DNA from: an uncultured Prevotellaceae bacterium
GTDB lineage: Bacteria; Bacteroidota; Bacteroidia; Bacteroidales; Muribaculaceae
DNA length: 64,000 nucleotides
NCBI GenBank assembly: GCA_900318345.1
Contig: ONKD01000032.1
Span: forward strand, 1-64,000
Direction of reading: 5' to 3'
This document shows positions 44,309 through 52,010 of the stretch, piece by piece. The notes below the pieces were generated by a model that saw only the letters and a program-made list of their open reading frames with translations, ran no database searches and was not told the origin of the DNA. Numbering within the stretch: position 1 is the first letter of the stretch; each line of letters begins with the position of its first letter. The translations under genes and the position numbers were made by a program.

Positions 44309-44707
44309 CTAAAATTTCATGTACATGCGGCGGTTGGAGCCCGCGCGGTGGCTCACGTGAATCCATCGGCACCCTTTCTCGTCGATGCACTGGTCCACGG
44401 GCAGGTCCAGGCGCTTGATCAGCGCCAGCAACCGGCGGTTGGCGCTGCGCGAGCCCACGGTGATGTCGGCGGCCTCGCCGCGTTGGTGCTGGCTTGTCGG
44501 TGTCCCGCCCACGGCCTCGTTCAACTCGGGGCAGCGGTAGCCGCTGTTGACCCTGATGGGACCGCCCCAAGCCTCACGCAACGGGTCGAGCACCTCATCC
44601 ACGAGGACGGTCAGGGCTTTGACGGCGCTGGCGGGCGGTGTGTTGTCAATGCCCAACCGTTGTGCGGTAGCCGATCGGCACAACTCAGCGATAGTGAAGT
44701 ACTTCAT
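44309..44707 (-). CDS. M15-family peptidoglycan peptidase (phage endolysin type)
   Basis: The 132-residue protein has a complete zinc site of the M15A family: SQHQRGEAADI with the first His and the Asp, and WIHVS with the second His. IRVNSGYRCPELNEAVGG is the characteristic central motif. It would cut the peptide stems of peptidoglycan. The start is set at MKYFTIAEL, whose ATG overlaps the capsid gene's TGA (ATGA), indicating coupled translation; the longer open frame would read through the capsid 3' end. Last gene of the capsid cassette. No holin is visible. Confidence 0.85.
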   Translation of the reverse strand: MKYFTIAELCRSATAQRLGIDNTPPASAVKALTVLVDEVLDPLREAWGGPIRVNSGYRCPELNEAVGGTPTSQHQRGEAADITVGSRSANRRLLALIKRLDLPVDQCIDEKGCRWIHVSHRAGSNRRMYMKF

Positions 44708-46107
44708 CGGTTCAGGATGCGCATGTGCGCCTTGGGGTAACGCAATACCAGGCACGAGGCCTCGGTCATCACCAGTGCGTCAACGTTGCGCACACCGCTC
44801 TTCTTGAGGTTCAGCTGCTCGGTGCTGAAGGGGATATGGGTGTACTTCTGGATATACTCGGGGTCGATGACCATGCCGCAGTCTTCCAGCCCCACCTCGT
44901 CAAACACCTCGCTCAGCAGCACATACAGGCACCCAAACTTCGATCGCAACTCGGCGAAATCTATGCCCCACTTGCTCACGTGCTGACCGGCGTGGATGAT
45001 GCGGGTGTAATCGAGCTTGCTGATCCTGCTGATCAGGCCGCTGCCGCCAATCAGGATCTTGCGCTTGCTACCCGTGTTGCCGGTGAACGCTTGGCGCATC
45101 AGCTCCACCAGCTCATCCTCGTTCAGCTCGGTTGACGACTCCAGATAGTAGTTCTTGCCCGCCTGGTTCCAGATGCCGCCCGTGAAATAGACGTGTTCCT
45201 TCTTGTTGGGGTCCCAAATCTGGCGGGCAACGCCAAACAGGTAGGACTTCTCGATGCCCATGCGCATGTCATAGACGGCTGCCTCTTCCTGGTCGCTCAT
45301 CGTCCAGCCCACCTCCTTGTTGGACAGGCGCTGCAGGGTTGACTGCTCGACCTGCATCTTGAAGATCTGGCACAGGTTGCGGCTCTTCTTGGGCAGTGCC
45401 TCAAACTGGGGCGATTGCACGTCAAGCTCGCTGGCGGCGCGGCCCATGCGGATGAGGCTCACCCCATTGGGGATGTTGGGGAAGCAGTTGGGCACACCAG
45501 CAATCGTGGGGCCATTCACGGCCATGACAGTCACGCCCTCGTTGGTGCGGTTGATGACATAGAGCACGAGGTCTTGTCCGCTCTCGCTCACGCCATTACT
45601 GTCATAACCTGACACGTTCTGCACAAGAATCGTGTCGGTGGGGTCAAAGATCTCGTTGTTCTGGGTGCTGATGACAATGATGGGGGTGTCATCGCCCTCG
45701 TGCACGTCCGACTCGGTGACCGCCCCCGTCAGTTTAGTGCTCGTGGGCTTGGTGTCAACGCTGTAATAATCAACGACCATGCTGCCGGCGTGTTTGCTGC
45801 CCGCAAAACGCGAAATCTGGTCGATGGGCGTGGACATCGGGCGGATTTTGACAATCTGCTGGTCAATCTCGTTGAGCAACAGGTCGGGCGAGCCCTCGCG
45901 GGTCAGGTCGGTGGTCAACGGGCCGTCAACGACGTGTTTGCCGTCATCCACGCCGGCGATGATCATGCCCACGGCCAGGGTGGCACTACCGCCTTCAGTT
46001 AGACAAGATGATAAGATGGCGATGAGAATCATCGTGATGACAAAGAGAACGAGTTTCTTGTGGTTGCCCATCCAGCGCAGGGCGGTTTGGATTTTGTTCA
46101 GTTTCAT
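44704..46107 (-). CDS. Phage major-capsid-like protein with N-terminal hydrophobic/lipobox segment
   Basis: The 467-residue protein resembles the SU10/DUF5309 type of HK97-fold capsid proteins: NEIDQQIVKIRPMSTPIDQI, GSMVVDYYSVDTKPT, NEIFDPTDTILVQNVSG and a long C-terminal half with ILIGGSGLISRISK and KWGIDFAELRSKFG. Unusually, residues 1-35 form a basic then hydrophobic segment ending AILSSC, which looks like a lipoprotein signal. A capsid protein would normally stay in the cytoplasm. Two readings are possible: a domesticated, exported version, or an N-terminal arm that happens to be hydrophobic. The gene lies between a small acidic protein and the peptidase. Confidence 0.7.
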   Translation of the reverse strand: MKLNKIQTALRWMGNHKKLVLFVITMILIAILSSCLTEGGSATLAVGMIIAGVDDGKHVVDGPLTTDLTREGSPDLLLNEIDQQIVKIRPMSTPIDQISRFAGSKHAGSMVVDYYSVDTKPTSTKLTGAVTESDVHEGDDTPIIVISTQNNEIFDPTDTILVQNVSGYDSNGVSESGQDLVLYVINRTNEGVTVMAVNGPTIAGVPNCFPNIPNGVSLIRMGRAASELDVQSPQFEALPKKSRNLCQIFKMQVEQSTLQRLSNKEVGWTMSDQEEAAVYDMRMGIEKSYLFGVARQIWDPNKKEHVYFTGGIWNQAGKNYYLESSTELNEDELVELMRQAFTGNTGSKRKILIGGSGLISRISKLDYTRIIHAGQHVSKWGIDFAELRSKFGCLYVLLSEVFDEVGLEDCGMVIDPEYIQKYTHIPFSTEQLNLKKSGVRNVDALVMTEASCLVLRYPKAHMRILNR

Positions 46108-46144
46108 GGTTTTAAATAGTAATTTTGAATTGAGTGTGTTGATG

Positions 46145-46531
46145 TTAATCCCAGATGCTGCGGCGGCAGTAACGGGGAAAGTTGATTGTCAAGCCCGGGT
46201 CGTTGTTTTCCTCCTCCTCGGGCTGGGGATGCAGGACTGCCTCGATTTTCTCGTTGCGACCACGCAGGTAGCCGGCTGCATCGGCTGTCTGCACGTCATC
46301 GTCGTGAGTGATGCCGTGGGCGAGCATGGTGAGCAGTTCTGGAGTGACCGCCTCGGCGTTGAGCCCTGCGGTGAGTTCGGTGAGCCGTTTGGTCGTGCCC
46401 TCGTCCAGCCCCATTGTGCCTAGTTTGTCGGCAAGGGTAGGGGAGGTGGTCGGCTCTTGTTCATGCGTTTCACTTGAGTGAAAGGGTGGTGGTGCCACCG
46501 GTTCCTGTTCGGGATGATCTTGTGTTTCCAT
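46145..46531 (-). CDS. Small acidic protein between portal and capsid genes (scaffold-like position)
   Basis: The 128-residue protein is rich in Glu, Pro and Thr in its first 35 residues. A helical centre (TTKRLTELTAGLNAEAVTPELL) and an acidic tail (PQPEEEENNDPGL) follow. Its position between portal and capsid genes is that of phage scaffolding or head-maturation proteins. Sequence alone does not identify it. 37 bases separate it from the capsid gene. Confidence 0.5.
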   Translation of the reverse strand: METQDHPEQEPVAPPPFHSSETHEQEPTTSPTLADKLGTMGLDEGTTKRLTELTAGLNAEAVTPELLTMLAHGITHDDDVQTADAAGYLRGRNEKIEAVLHPQPEEEENNDPGLTINFPRYCRRSIWD

Positions 46532-46932
46532 GTGGATAATGAATGATTAAAGTGAATAATAAAGGAATTATATATACTCGGCGCTTTAGCGTGACTTCAA
46601 CCCAAATAGAGCTAATGCCCAAGTCATCTGATGTGAATGCTATGTCATAATTCATCAGCTGGAATATTAACCGCCCTTCGGGCGGGAAAACTTGAGCAAA
46701 TCGAAGGCCATGAAGTTTACTTCAATGGCTGAGATGCCGCCAAGTTTCGGGAAATTAAAACAAATTTGAATTTTTTATAATAATTTTTTATATTTAATTT
46801 GTTTAAATTTTTCGAGCGAAGCTCGATCAATGTTTCAATCGAGTGTTTTGCAACAATCTCTCGTTCTCTGGTTAGTAACTCACTGAAAACAATTGAGCTA
46901 GGGTGTATTGGTGTCGCAGAGCGCTATCGCTA
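46532..46932. repeat. Intergenic hairpin-repeat element inside the capsid cassette, locus D
   Basis: No gene. From about 46641 (TATGTCATAATT) the sequence matches the inverted right half of the 29.8-30.0 kb element: AACCGCCCTTCGGGCGGGAAAACTTG (hairpin 46671-46685), then AAGGCCATGAAGTTTACTTCAATGG and GCCAAGTTTCGGGAAATTAAAACAAATT. A further hairpin TCGAGCGAAGCTCGA (46812-46826) follows. The second inverted end is not evident. It separates the portal gene from the rest of the cassette by 401 bases. Confidence 0.65.
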
Positions 46933-48351
46933 TCAAGAGGCCAATGCCCCCATTTTGCGGTCACGCTGGCGACGGAAGGCCTCAAATGTGTCAAACACGT
47001 CGCTCAAGGCAATGTTGGCGTTCTCGCTCTGCAGTTGATAGGCGCCCGCGCTGTTCACCGTGGGGGCTTTCCCCTGCAAGGCGCCGCTCACGCCGCTGAT
47101 TTCCTCAAACAGCTTCATCTGCAACTCAATCATCTGGTAGGCCCCGATGTTTGTCCCGTTGCTGCTCACCTGCTCGGGCTTGGCCTCGCTGTAGCGCGGG
47201 TTGTAGGGCAGCAGGCCGTTGGCGCTCGACCAGCAGCGGCGCGCGTCTTCCCAGGTCCAGCCGTCGGGCAGGGCGGTCTCGGGGAACAGCAGCACACCCT
47301 TGGCACTGCTGCGCATCACCTGATCCAACAGCGAGATCATGCGATTGACGTGTTTCTGGGTGTCAATCAGGTCCTCGACGACGGCATGCACCTCACCGTC
47401 GGTTAGCGGATAGAGCTTGATGACAAACGGATGGCTGCCGTGTGGCCAGGGCGAGTCATACTCGCACAGCAGGTCGCCCATCGGGCTGTACCACCGGCAG
47501 TGCCACACGGTGGCGATATCCCAGCGCGTGGATACCTCGGGCGTGTTCTTCAGGCGGTGCAGGGCGCTGGCGGGCTCGACGGTGAGGGTGCCCTCGCGGC
47601 GGTTGTGGCACACGACCACCTCGCGGCTCTCGAGTGTCCACACCTCGATGGCGCGGCACTTGCCATCGGGCGCATGCCAGAAGTCGGTCCCCAGTTGCGA
47701 GTCGGCGCCCAGACGGGTAGTGAAGTCGATGAGGCGGCTCTCGGCGTTGTCGGTATACAGCCGCCTCACCCATGCGGCCTTGCGCGGGTTGCCGCCCGCC
47801 ACGCGGCGCAGCAGTTGGGCGATGTTCAGGTCGTGCAGTTGCCCGATGAGTTCGCAGTCCCAGGCGCGGGTGTCGCCCATCGTGTTCACAAACAGGCGGT
47901 TCACGTTCACGTTATCGACCCTCACCTGCTCGTTGCCCACGGGCTCGTTGACGGTCTCCACGCGCTGGATGCAGCATCCCGAAATCAGGAACTCCTCAAG
48001 CGCGCGGCTGTCGAGTTCATCGAGCTCATTATACTGCCCGATTAGGCTCAATGGGGTGGGGGCGCTATCGCTGTCTTTTTTGATGTACTGGGAGCGGAAA
48101 CGGCCCACAATTGTCTTCACCATCTTCCTGATCAGGTTATTGGTGATGCTTTCACAGCCCTGATGGGCGATGTGTTCGCCCTCGGTCATCAGTTTGCCGT
48201 GCGGACCCCTCACCAGGTCGCCCCATTGGTCGCCATAGGTGAACCGCTTGTTCCTGAGCCGGGCCTGCCGCAATCCTGCCGCGTTCATCCACGCCTGGTA
48301 GGCTGCCCTCAGCACCCGTGTGTGCTCTTCATGGTTTGTTGGTGTCTTCAT
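46933..48351 (-). CDS. Phage portal protein (P22-like/Bacteroides phage type)
   Basis: The 472-residue protein matches portal proteins by its ordered motifs: RNKRFTYGDQW, GCESITNNLIRKMVKTIVG, QYIKKDSD, an EFLISGCCIQRVE strand, VNRLFVNTMGDTR, HPFVIKLYPLTDGEVH and VVEDLIDTQKHVNRMISLLDQ. The C-terminal SGVSGALQGKAPTVNSAGAYQ is also typical. Portals form the 12-mer ring through which DNA is packaged. No terminase gene adjoins it. First gene of the minus-strand cassette; the composition and codon use are GC-rich and uniform with the capsid gene. Confidence 0.82.
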   Translation of the reverse strand: MKTPTNHEEHTRVLRAAYQAWMNAAGLRQARLRNKRFTYGDQWGDLVRGPHGKLMTEGEHIAHQGCESITNNLIRKMVKTIVGRFRSQYIKKDSDSAPTPLSLIGQYNELDELDSRALEEFLISGCCIQRVETVNEPVGNEQVRVDNVNVNRLFVNTMGDTRAWDCELIGQLHDLNIAQLLRRVAGGNPRKAAWVRRLYTDNAESRLIDFTTRLGADSQLGTDFWHAPDGKCRAIEVWTLESREVVVCHNRREGTLTVEPASALHRLKNTPEVSTRWDIATVWHCRWYSPMGDLLCEYDSPWPHGSHPFVIKLYPLTDGEVHAVVEDLIDTQKHVNRMISLLDQVMRSSAKGVLLFPETALPDGWTWEDARRCWSSANGLLPYNPRYSEAKPEQVSSNGTNIGAYQMIELQMKLFEEISGVSGALQGKAPTVNSAGAYQLQSENANIALSDVFDTFEAFRRQRDRKMGALAS

Positions 48352-48455
48352 GGTTCTTCTGTTTTTAAAAATTCAAAGTTTTGTCGCTGGTCGCATAAGG
48401 AGTTAGGAGTTAGAAGTTAGGAGTTGGCCTTTCCTAAAACCTAGAGCCTAAACCC

Positions 48456-48524
48456 TTTAACCTGCAAGCCCAGCGAGCATTATTCACGCTGCAAAATTAC
48501 GCGCCCCGATTCGTCCCCCACCAT
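48456..48524. repeat. ~69-bp direct repeat, copy 1 (left of the radical SAM locus)
   Basis: TTTAACCTGC...CAGCGAGCATTATTCACG followed by GCAAAATTACGCGCCCCG is repeated at 52561-52629 with about 85% identity in the same orientation. Both copies follow a TTAACC-type tract. The radical SAM enzyme and its three leader proteins lie between them. Confidence 0.7.
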
Positions 48525-48611
48525 GTCAAAAAGCAAAAAAGACATAAAAATCTTGCATACATCAAAGAATATGACGTAATTTGCATAAATCTAGTTTAAT
48601 ACAAGACCATT

Positions 48612-49697
48612 ATGAACGAGCGTCAACAGCAACAATTAGAGATGACTCGCGATTACCTCGAGCGCCTCAGGCGAGAGCACCCCTTAAGGGATTTGTTTTG
48701 GGAATGCACCTTGCGCTGTAACATGGCCTGCCGGCATTGCGGCAGTGACTGCCTCAAGGAATCGATGGTGCCCGATATGCCCTTTGCCGATTTCCTGCCC
48801 GTGCTTGACGAGGTAGCGGCCCATTGCGACACCAAGCAAGTGATGGTGCAGACTGTGGGTGGAGAACCGTTGGTCAGGCCCGACCTGTTGGACTGTGGGC
48901 GAGCGATACGTGAACGGGGCTTCATGTGGGGACTTGTCACCAATGGCCTCATTTTGGACCGCTCTTTAGCTCGCGAGATGGCTCAAGCCGGAATCACTTC
49001 GCTATCCATCGACGTGGATGGCATGCGCGAGGAGCACAACTGGCTCCGCAATTCCAAGGTCAGTTTTGATGCCGCCATGCGGGCGATAGAGGCGGTGCAG
49101 ACTATCCCAGGTCTCACTTGGGACGTGATTACCTGTGTCAACGGCCGTAACCTGCCCCGGCTGAATGAGATCAAGAAGCTGCTCATTGAGGCTGGAGTGA
49201 CCCACTGGCGCTGTTTCACAATCGACCCGATGGGACGAGCCGCACAGGACAAGAGCCTGCTGCTCACCGATGAACAATTCCGTGACTTGCTCAACTTCAT
49301 CGTCGCCACCCGCATCGAGGGGAAAATCAACCTGAGCTATGCCTGCGACGGATTCTTGGGCGCCTATGAGGGGCTTGTCCGCGATTTTTTTTTCTACTGC
49401 CAGGCGGGACTCACCGTCGCCAGCGTGCGGGCTAACGGTGACATCTCGGGCTGCTTGAGCATCCGTAGCGATTACAGCCAGGGCAACATCTATCGCGACA
49501 GTTTCTGGGACGTGTGGGATAACCGCTTTGAGCAATACCGCGACCACGAGTGGATGAGGCGCGGCGCGTGCGAGGATTGCGAGGCCTTCCGCTACTGCCA
49601 GGGCGACGGATTTCACCTGCGAGACGGCAATGGCGACTTGATGATGACCTGCCACTACAAGCAACTGAAGAATATTAGGTTAGAGGTTAAAGGTTAG
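48612..49697 (+). CDS. Radical SAM/SPASM enzyme (TIGR04133-like)
   Basis: The 361-residue protein has the radical SAM cluster motif CNMACRHC (CxxxCxxC) in LFWECTLRCNMACRHCGSDC, the GGEPLVRPDL motif and TNGLIL. A C-terminal SPASM-type set of Cys residues follows: FFYCQAGLTV, GDISGCLSI, and CEDCEAFRYC near the end, with a final Cys in MTCHYK. This agrees with the TIGR04133 branch, usually beside a putative lipoprotein substrate in Bacteroidetes. Such enzymes modify peptide side chains using SAM. The last residues (RLEVKG) are encoded by a TTAGAGGTTAAAGG heptamer-like tract (49676-49712), so the C-terminus may be altered by the repeat. Its probable substrates are the three exported proteins downstream. 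Confidence 0.9.
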   Translation: MNERQQQQLEMTRDYLERLRREHPLRDLFWECTLRCNMACRHCGSDCLKESMVPDMPFADFLPVLDEVAAHCDTKQVMVQTVGGEPLVRPDLLDCGRAIRERGFMWGLVTNGLILDRSLAREMAQAGITSLSIDVDGMREEHNWLRNSKVSFDAAMRAIEAVQTIPGLTWDVITCVNGRNLPRLNEIKKLLIEAGVTHWRCFTIDPMGRAAQDKSLLLTDEQFRDLLNFIVATRIEGKINLSYACDGFLGAYEGLVRDFFFYCQAGLTVASVRANGDISGCLSIRSDYSQGNIYRDSFWDVWDNRFEQYRDHEWMRRGACEDCEAFRYCQGDGFHLRDGNGDLMMTCHYKQLKNIRLEVKG

Positions 49698-49734
49698 AGG
49701 TTAAAGAGGTTATTGTGAAACTTAACATTTTAAC

Positions 49735-50007
49735 ATGATGAAAGACAAAAATAAAGGAAAAAAGTCACTCGCCGCGATAGGTGCCGTGGTTGCTGCCGGG
49801 CTCACGCCTGGTATCATAGCCGCCTCGCCCATTCAAGGCTGCAATGCTGCAGTCACTGCAGCCGACGTGGTCGCCATCGACGGCACTACTTACAGTTTTG
49901 ACGAGTTATATTTTCATCCTCTCGTGATGAAGCTATTGGAAATGACGACACTATTTTTCGTAGCGTTGAACAGATGCCTCAATTCCCTGGTGGCGAGGCT
50001 GCACTGA
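49735..50007 (+). CDS. Exported leader protein 1 (leader shared with two paralogues; frame runs off after DELY)
   Basis: The first ~59 residues form a leader: a basic MMKDKNKGKKSL, a hydrophobic AAIGAVVAAGLTPGIIAASP export segment, a Cys in IQGCNAA, then AADVVAIDGTTYSFDELY. The same leader recurs at 50292 and, with changes, at 51311. After DELY this frame encodes unrelated residues and stops at 50007. The TonB domain that should follow lies in another frame (49974-50279). 37 bases after the radical SAM gene. Either a frameshifted gene, a programmed shift, or a real short peptide. Confidence 0.6.
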   Translation: MMKDKNKGKKSLAAIGAVVAAGLTPGIIAASPIQGCNAAVTAADVVAIDGTTYSFDELYFHPLVMKLLEMTTLFFVALNRCLNSLVARLH

Positions 50008-50279
50008 TGAAATACATTGAATCTCATATCAAATATCCTCCCTTGGCTGCCACGAACAAAGTTCAGGGTAGAGTCATTGTACAATTTGTTGTGAATAAGG
50101 ACGGAAGTATAGGTGAAGTGAAGGTTGTCCGCTCGGTGGATAAGGACCTCGACAAGGAGGCCATCCGAGTTATCAAGACGCTGCCCAAGTTCACCCCCGG
50201 CCGTCAGAATGGGCAAGTAGTGAGCGTATGGTACACACTGCCAGTTTCATTCAAGCTGCCAGCAAAGAACGATAATTAA
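49974..50279 (+). CDS. TonB C-terminal domain fragment, downstream of leader 1
   Basis: 101 residues in a frame shifted relative to the leader. MPQFPGGEAALMKYI, QGRVIVQFVVNKDGSIGEVK and LPKFTPGRQNG are the Bacteroidetes TonB C-terminal domain pattern. The same frame stays open upstream (...RDEAIGNDDTIFRSVEQ), so the domain naturally continues from the leader of 49735 if the frame changed by two bases forward or one back near 49912-49935. The ATG at 49974 is therefore probably not a true start. TonB domains contact outer-membrane receptors from the periplasm. Confidence 0.65.
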   Translation: MPQFPGGEAALMKYIESHIKYPPLAATNKVQGRVIVQFVVNKDGSIGEVKVVRSVDKDLDKEAIRVIKTLPKFTPGRQNGQVVSVWYTLPVSFKLPAKNDN

Positions 50280-50291
50280 AAAACAGATAGC

Positions 50292-50474
50292 ATGATGAAA
50301 GACAAAAATAAAGGAAAAAAGACGCTCGCCGCGGTGGGTGCCGTGGTTGCTGCTGGGCTCACGCCAGGCATCATAGCCGCCTCGCCCATTCAAGGCTGCA
50401 ATGCTGCAGTCACTGCAGCCGACGTGGTCGCCATCGACGGCACTACTTACAGTTTTGACGAGTTATATTCGTGA
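50292..50474 (+). CDS. Exported leader protein 2 (second tandem copy)
   Basis: 60 residues, almost identical to leader 1 (two or three substitutions near residues 11-16); the last 100 bases of the leader are identical in DNA (50370-50469 vs 49813-49912). The frame ends one codon after DELY with TGA. The TonB domain that follows is in the +1 frame. A very recent duplication or gene conversion is implied. Confidence 0.6.
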   Translation: MMKDKNKGKKTLAAVGAVVAAGLTPGIIAASPIQGCNAAVTAADVVAIDGTTYSFDELYS

Positions 50475-50823
50475 TGATAAGGTTCAGAGGAAAAAGACTG
50501 ATGCAAATGACGGCATTATATATCGTAGCGTTGAGCAGATGCCCCGATTCCCTGGTGGCGAGGCTGCACTGATGAAATACATCCAAGAAAACCTCAAATA
50601 TCCACAGGGGCAAGAGAATGTTGAAGGCAAAGTCCTCTTGGAGTTTGTTGTGAAAAAGAATGGTAAAGTTGGATCAGTGAAGGTTTTGAGTGTGTTGGGC
50701 AAAGACTTTGATCAAGAGGTCATCCGTGTTGTCAAGTCGCTTCCCAAGTTTAAACCTGGCCGCCAAAATGGCAAAGCGGTCGATGTATGGTACACGCTAC
50801 ATGTGCCTTATAAACAGAAATAG
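50401..50823 (+). CDS. TonB C-terminal domain fragment, downstream of leader 2
   Basis: The TonB-type domain runs from about residue 46 (VEQMPRFPGGEAALMKYI, GKVLLEFVVKKNGKVGSVK, LPKFKPGRQNGKAVDVWYT). Residues 1-21 are a +1 reading of the leader coding sequence and are surely not native. A linker (RDDKVQRKKTDANDG) then joins. Removing one base in TATATTCGTG (50465-50474) would fuse leader and domain in a single 170-residue protein. The frame offset (+1) differs from that of copy 1 (+2/-1), so the two breaks arose independently or serve a shared mechanism. Confidence 0.65.
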   Translation: MLQSLQPTWSPSTALLTVLTSYIRDDKVQRKKTDANDGIIYRSVEQMPRFPGGEAALMKYIQENLKYPQGQENVEGKVLLEFVVKKNGKVGSVKVLSVLGKDFDQEVIRVVKSLPKFKPGRQNGKAVDVWYTLHVPYKQK

Positions 50824-50858
50824 GGAAAGTAATCTATTCAACGAAACACCTGCCGTAA

Positions 50859-50910
50859 GGCCTCACGCTAAGCCGCCAAGGCGCGAAGAGTTTATTGGGG
50901 CATCCGCGCG
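50859..50910. repeat. CACGCTAAG...GCATCCGC repeat copy
   Basis: GGCCTCACGCTAAG...AAGAGT...GGGGCATCCGCGCG closely matches 7269-7311. The rest of 50824-51310 holds no gene that I can support; an inverted GCGCGGATGCC at about 51077 belongs to the same family. Confidence 0.65.
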
Positions 50911-51310
50911 TTGAGGGTTGGAAGACAAGAACGACAAGAATGACAAACTTGTATTATAACAAAACGCAGATTGCGCTGATTATCGAGAATTTAGAAATAT
51001 TATTTAGCGTTAATTCGAGTAATTCTCATTATAATAATCACGTGAAAAGATAAAAGCTTGACGTCTTAGCGGAACATAAAAGTGCGCGGATGCCATCAGA
51101 GGTCTCAGACTATTCAGTTGTTAATTTAAGAACTGGCTAGCATATTTAAAAGTTGTTTTTATTGTTTTTTTAATGTTGTTTTGGTTGTTTGATATAGCGA
51201 CTTTGCATGGGGTCAAACGGCTGAAACGAAATAGGAAACAGGCACGGCTAAAGAGCATTAAACTCTAACGGCGTTTTTTAGTCTAAAAGATATAAAAACG
51301 CTACCTCATC

Positions 51311-51967
51311 ATGAAAAAAGACAAAAATAAAGGGAAAAAGACGATCGCCGCGGTGGGTGCCGTCGTTGTTGCCGGGCTCACGCCAGGCATCATAGCCGCT
51401 AGCGCTGCAGGTACGGCTCTCCAAGCCCCCAATGCCACAGTCACCGCAGCCGAGGTGGTCGCCATCGGCGGCAACACTTATGACTATGACGAATTATATG
51501 ACATGCAGCAGCGTGCCGACGGGCCGAAGCAAGCCAAGAAGAAAGAACAACGTCAACAAGCCACAAGGTATGGTGTGCCACGCCCTCAACACGCAACATA
51601 CTATGGTGTGCCACGCCCTTCAGGAACTTTTCCTTCAAAGCCTAGTCCTCCCCCTAAGCCCGATCCAACAATTGTTGTTGTAACAATGCCGAATTCTGAA
51701 ACGGTTGAAATGACCTGCCTGGAGTACCTCATGGAGTACAGTGCACAACTGATTGCTGCCGATGCCAGAGGTATCATGATTACACCAGACAGTGACCTCT
51801 CTCATGAATTAGGAATGAATGAAGACCAATTGAAGGCGCTCAAGGCTGAAATTGAAGACTGCTTTGGCGTGGAAGTTTCCTACAACCGATTCTTCCTCAA
51901 AGGCCAGCTCAACACCCTCCGTCTCATTTCAGAGTATATCTATAAGCTGAAAACCGTTTGGTATTGA
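51311..51967 (+). CDS. Exported leader protein 3 with YGVPRP motifs and acyl-carrier-like C-terminus
   Basis: The 218-residue protein is intact. Residues 1-62 are the shared leader (MKKDKNKGKKTIAAVGA..., VVAIGGNTYDYDELYD). A charged, Gln-rich linker carries two copies of YGVPRP (in RYGVPRPQHA and YYGVPRPSG), then a proline-rich stretch. The last ~75 residues (DSDLSHELGMNEDQLKALKA, IEDCFGVEVSYNRF, LISEYIYKL) follow the helical pattern of an acyl carrier protein, but at the place of the usual DSL serine there is MNEDQL, so no phosphopantetheine attachment is expected. YG-x-P motifs also occur, as I recall, in lipoproteins linked to TIGR04133 enzymes; they may be the modified sites. Confidence 0.6.
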   Translation: MKKDKNKGKKTIAAVGAVVVAGLTPGIIAASAAGTALQAPNATVTAAEVVAIGGNTYDYDELYDMQQRADGPKQAKKKEQRQQATRYGVPRPQHATYYGVPRPSGTFPSKPSPPPKPDPTIVVVTMPNSETVEMTCLEYLMEYSAQLIAADARGIMITPDSDLSHELGMNEDQLKALKAEIEDCFGVEVSYNRFFLKGQLNTLRLISEYIYKLKTVWY

Positions 51968-52010
51968 TGATCACCATACGGTTTGAGTATAAAGAATAAA
52001 AAAGCTATGG

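Noticed and set aside
46110-46135. TAATTTTG-like promoter motif upstream of the capsid gene
   Set aside because: It is on the plus strand, opposite to the genes; on the minus strand no match is seen there.
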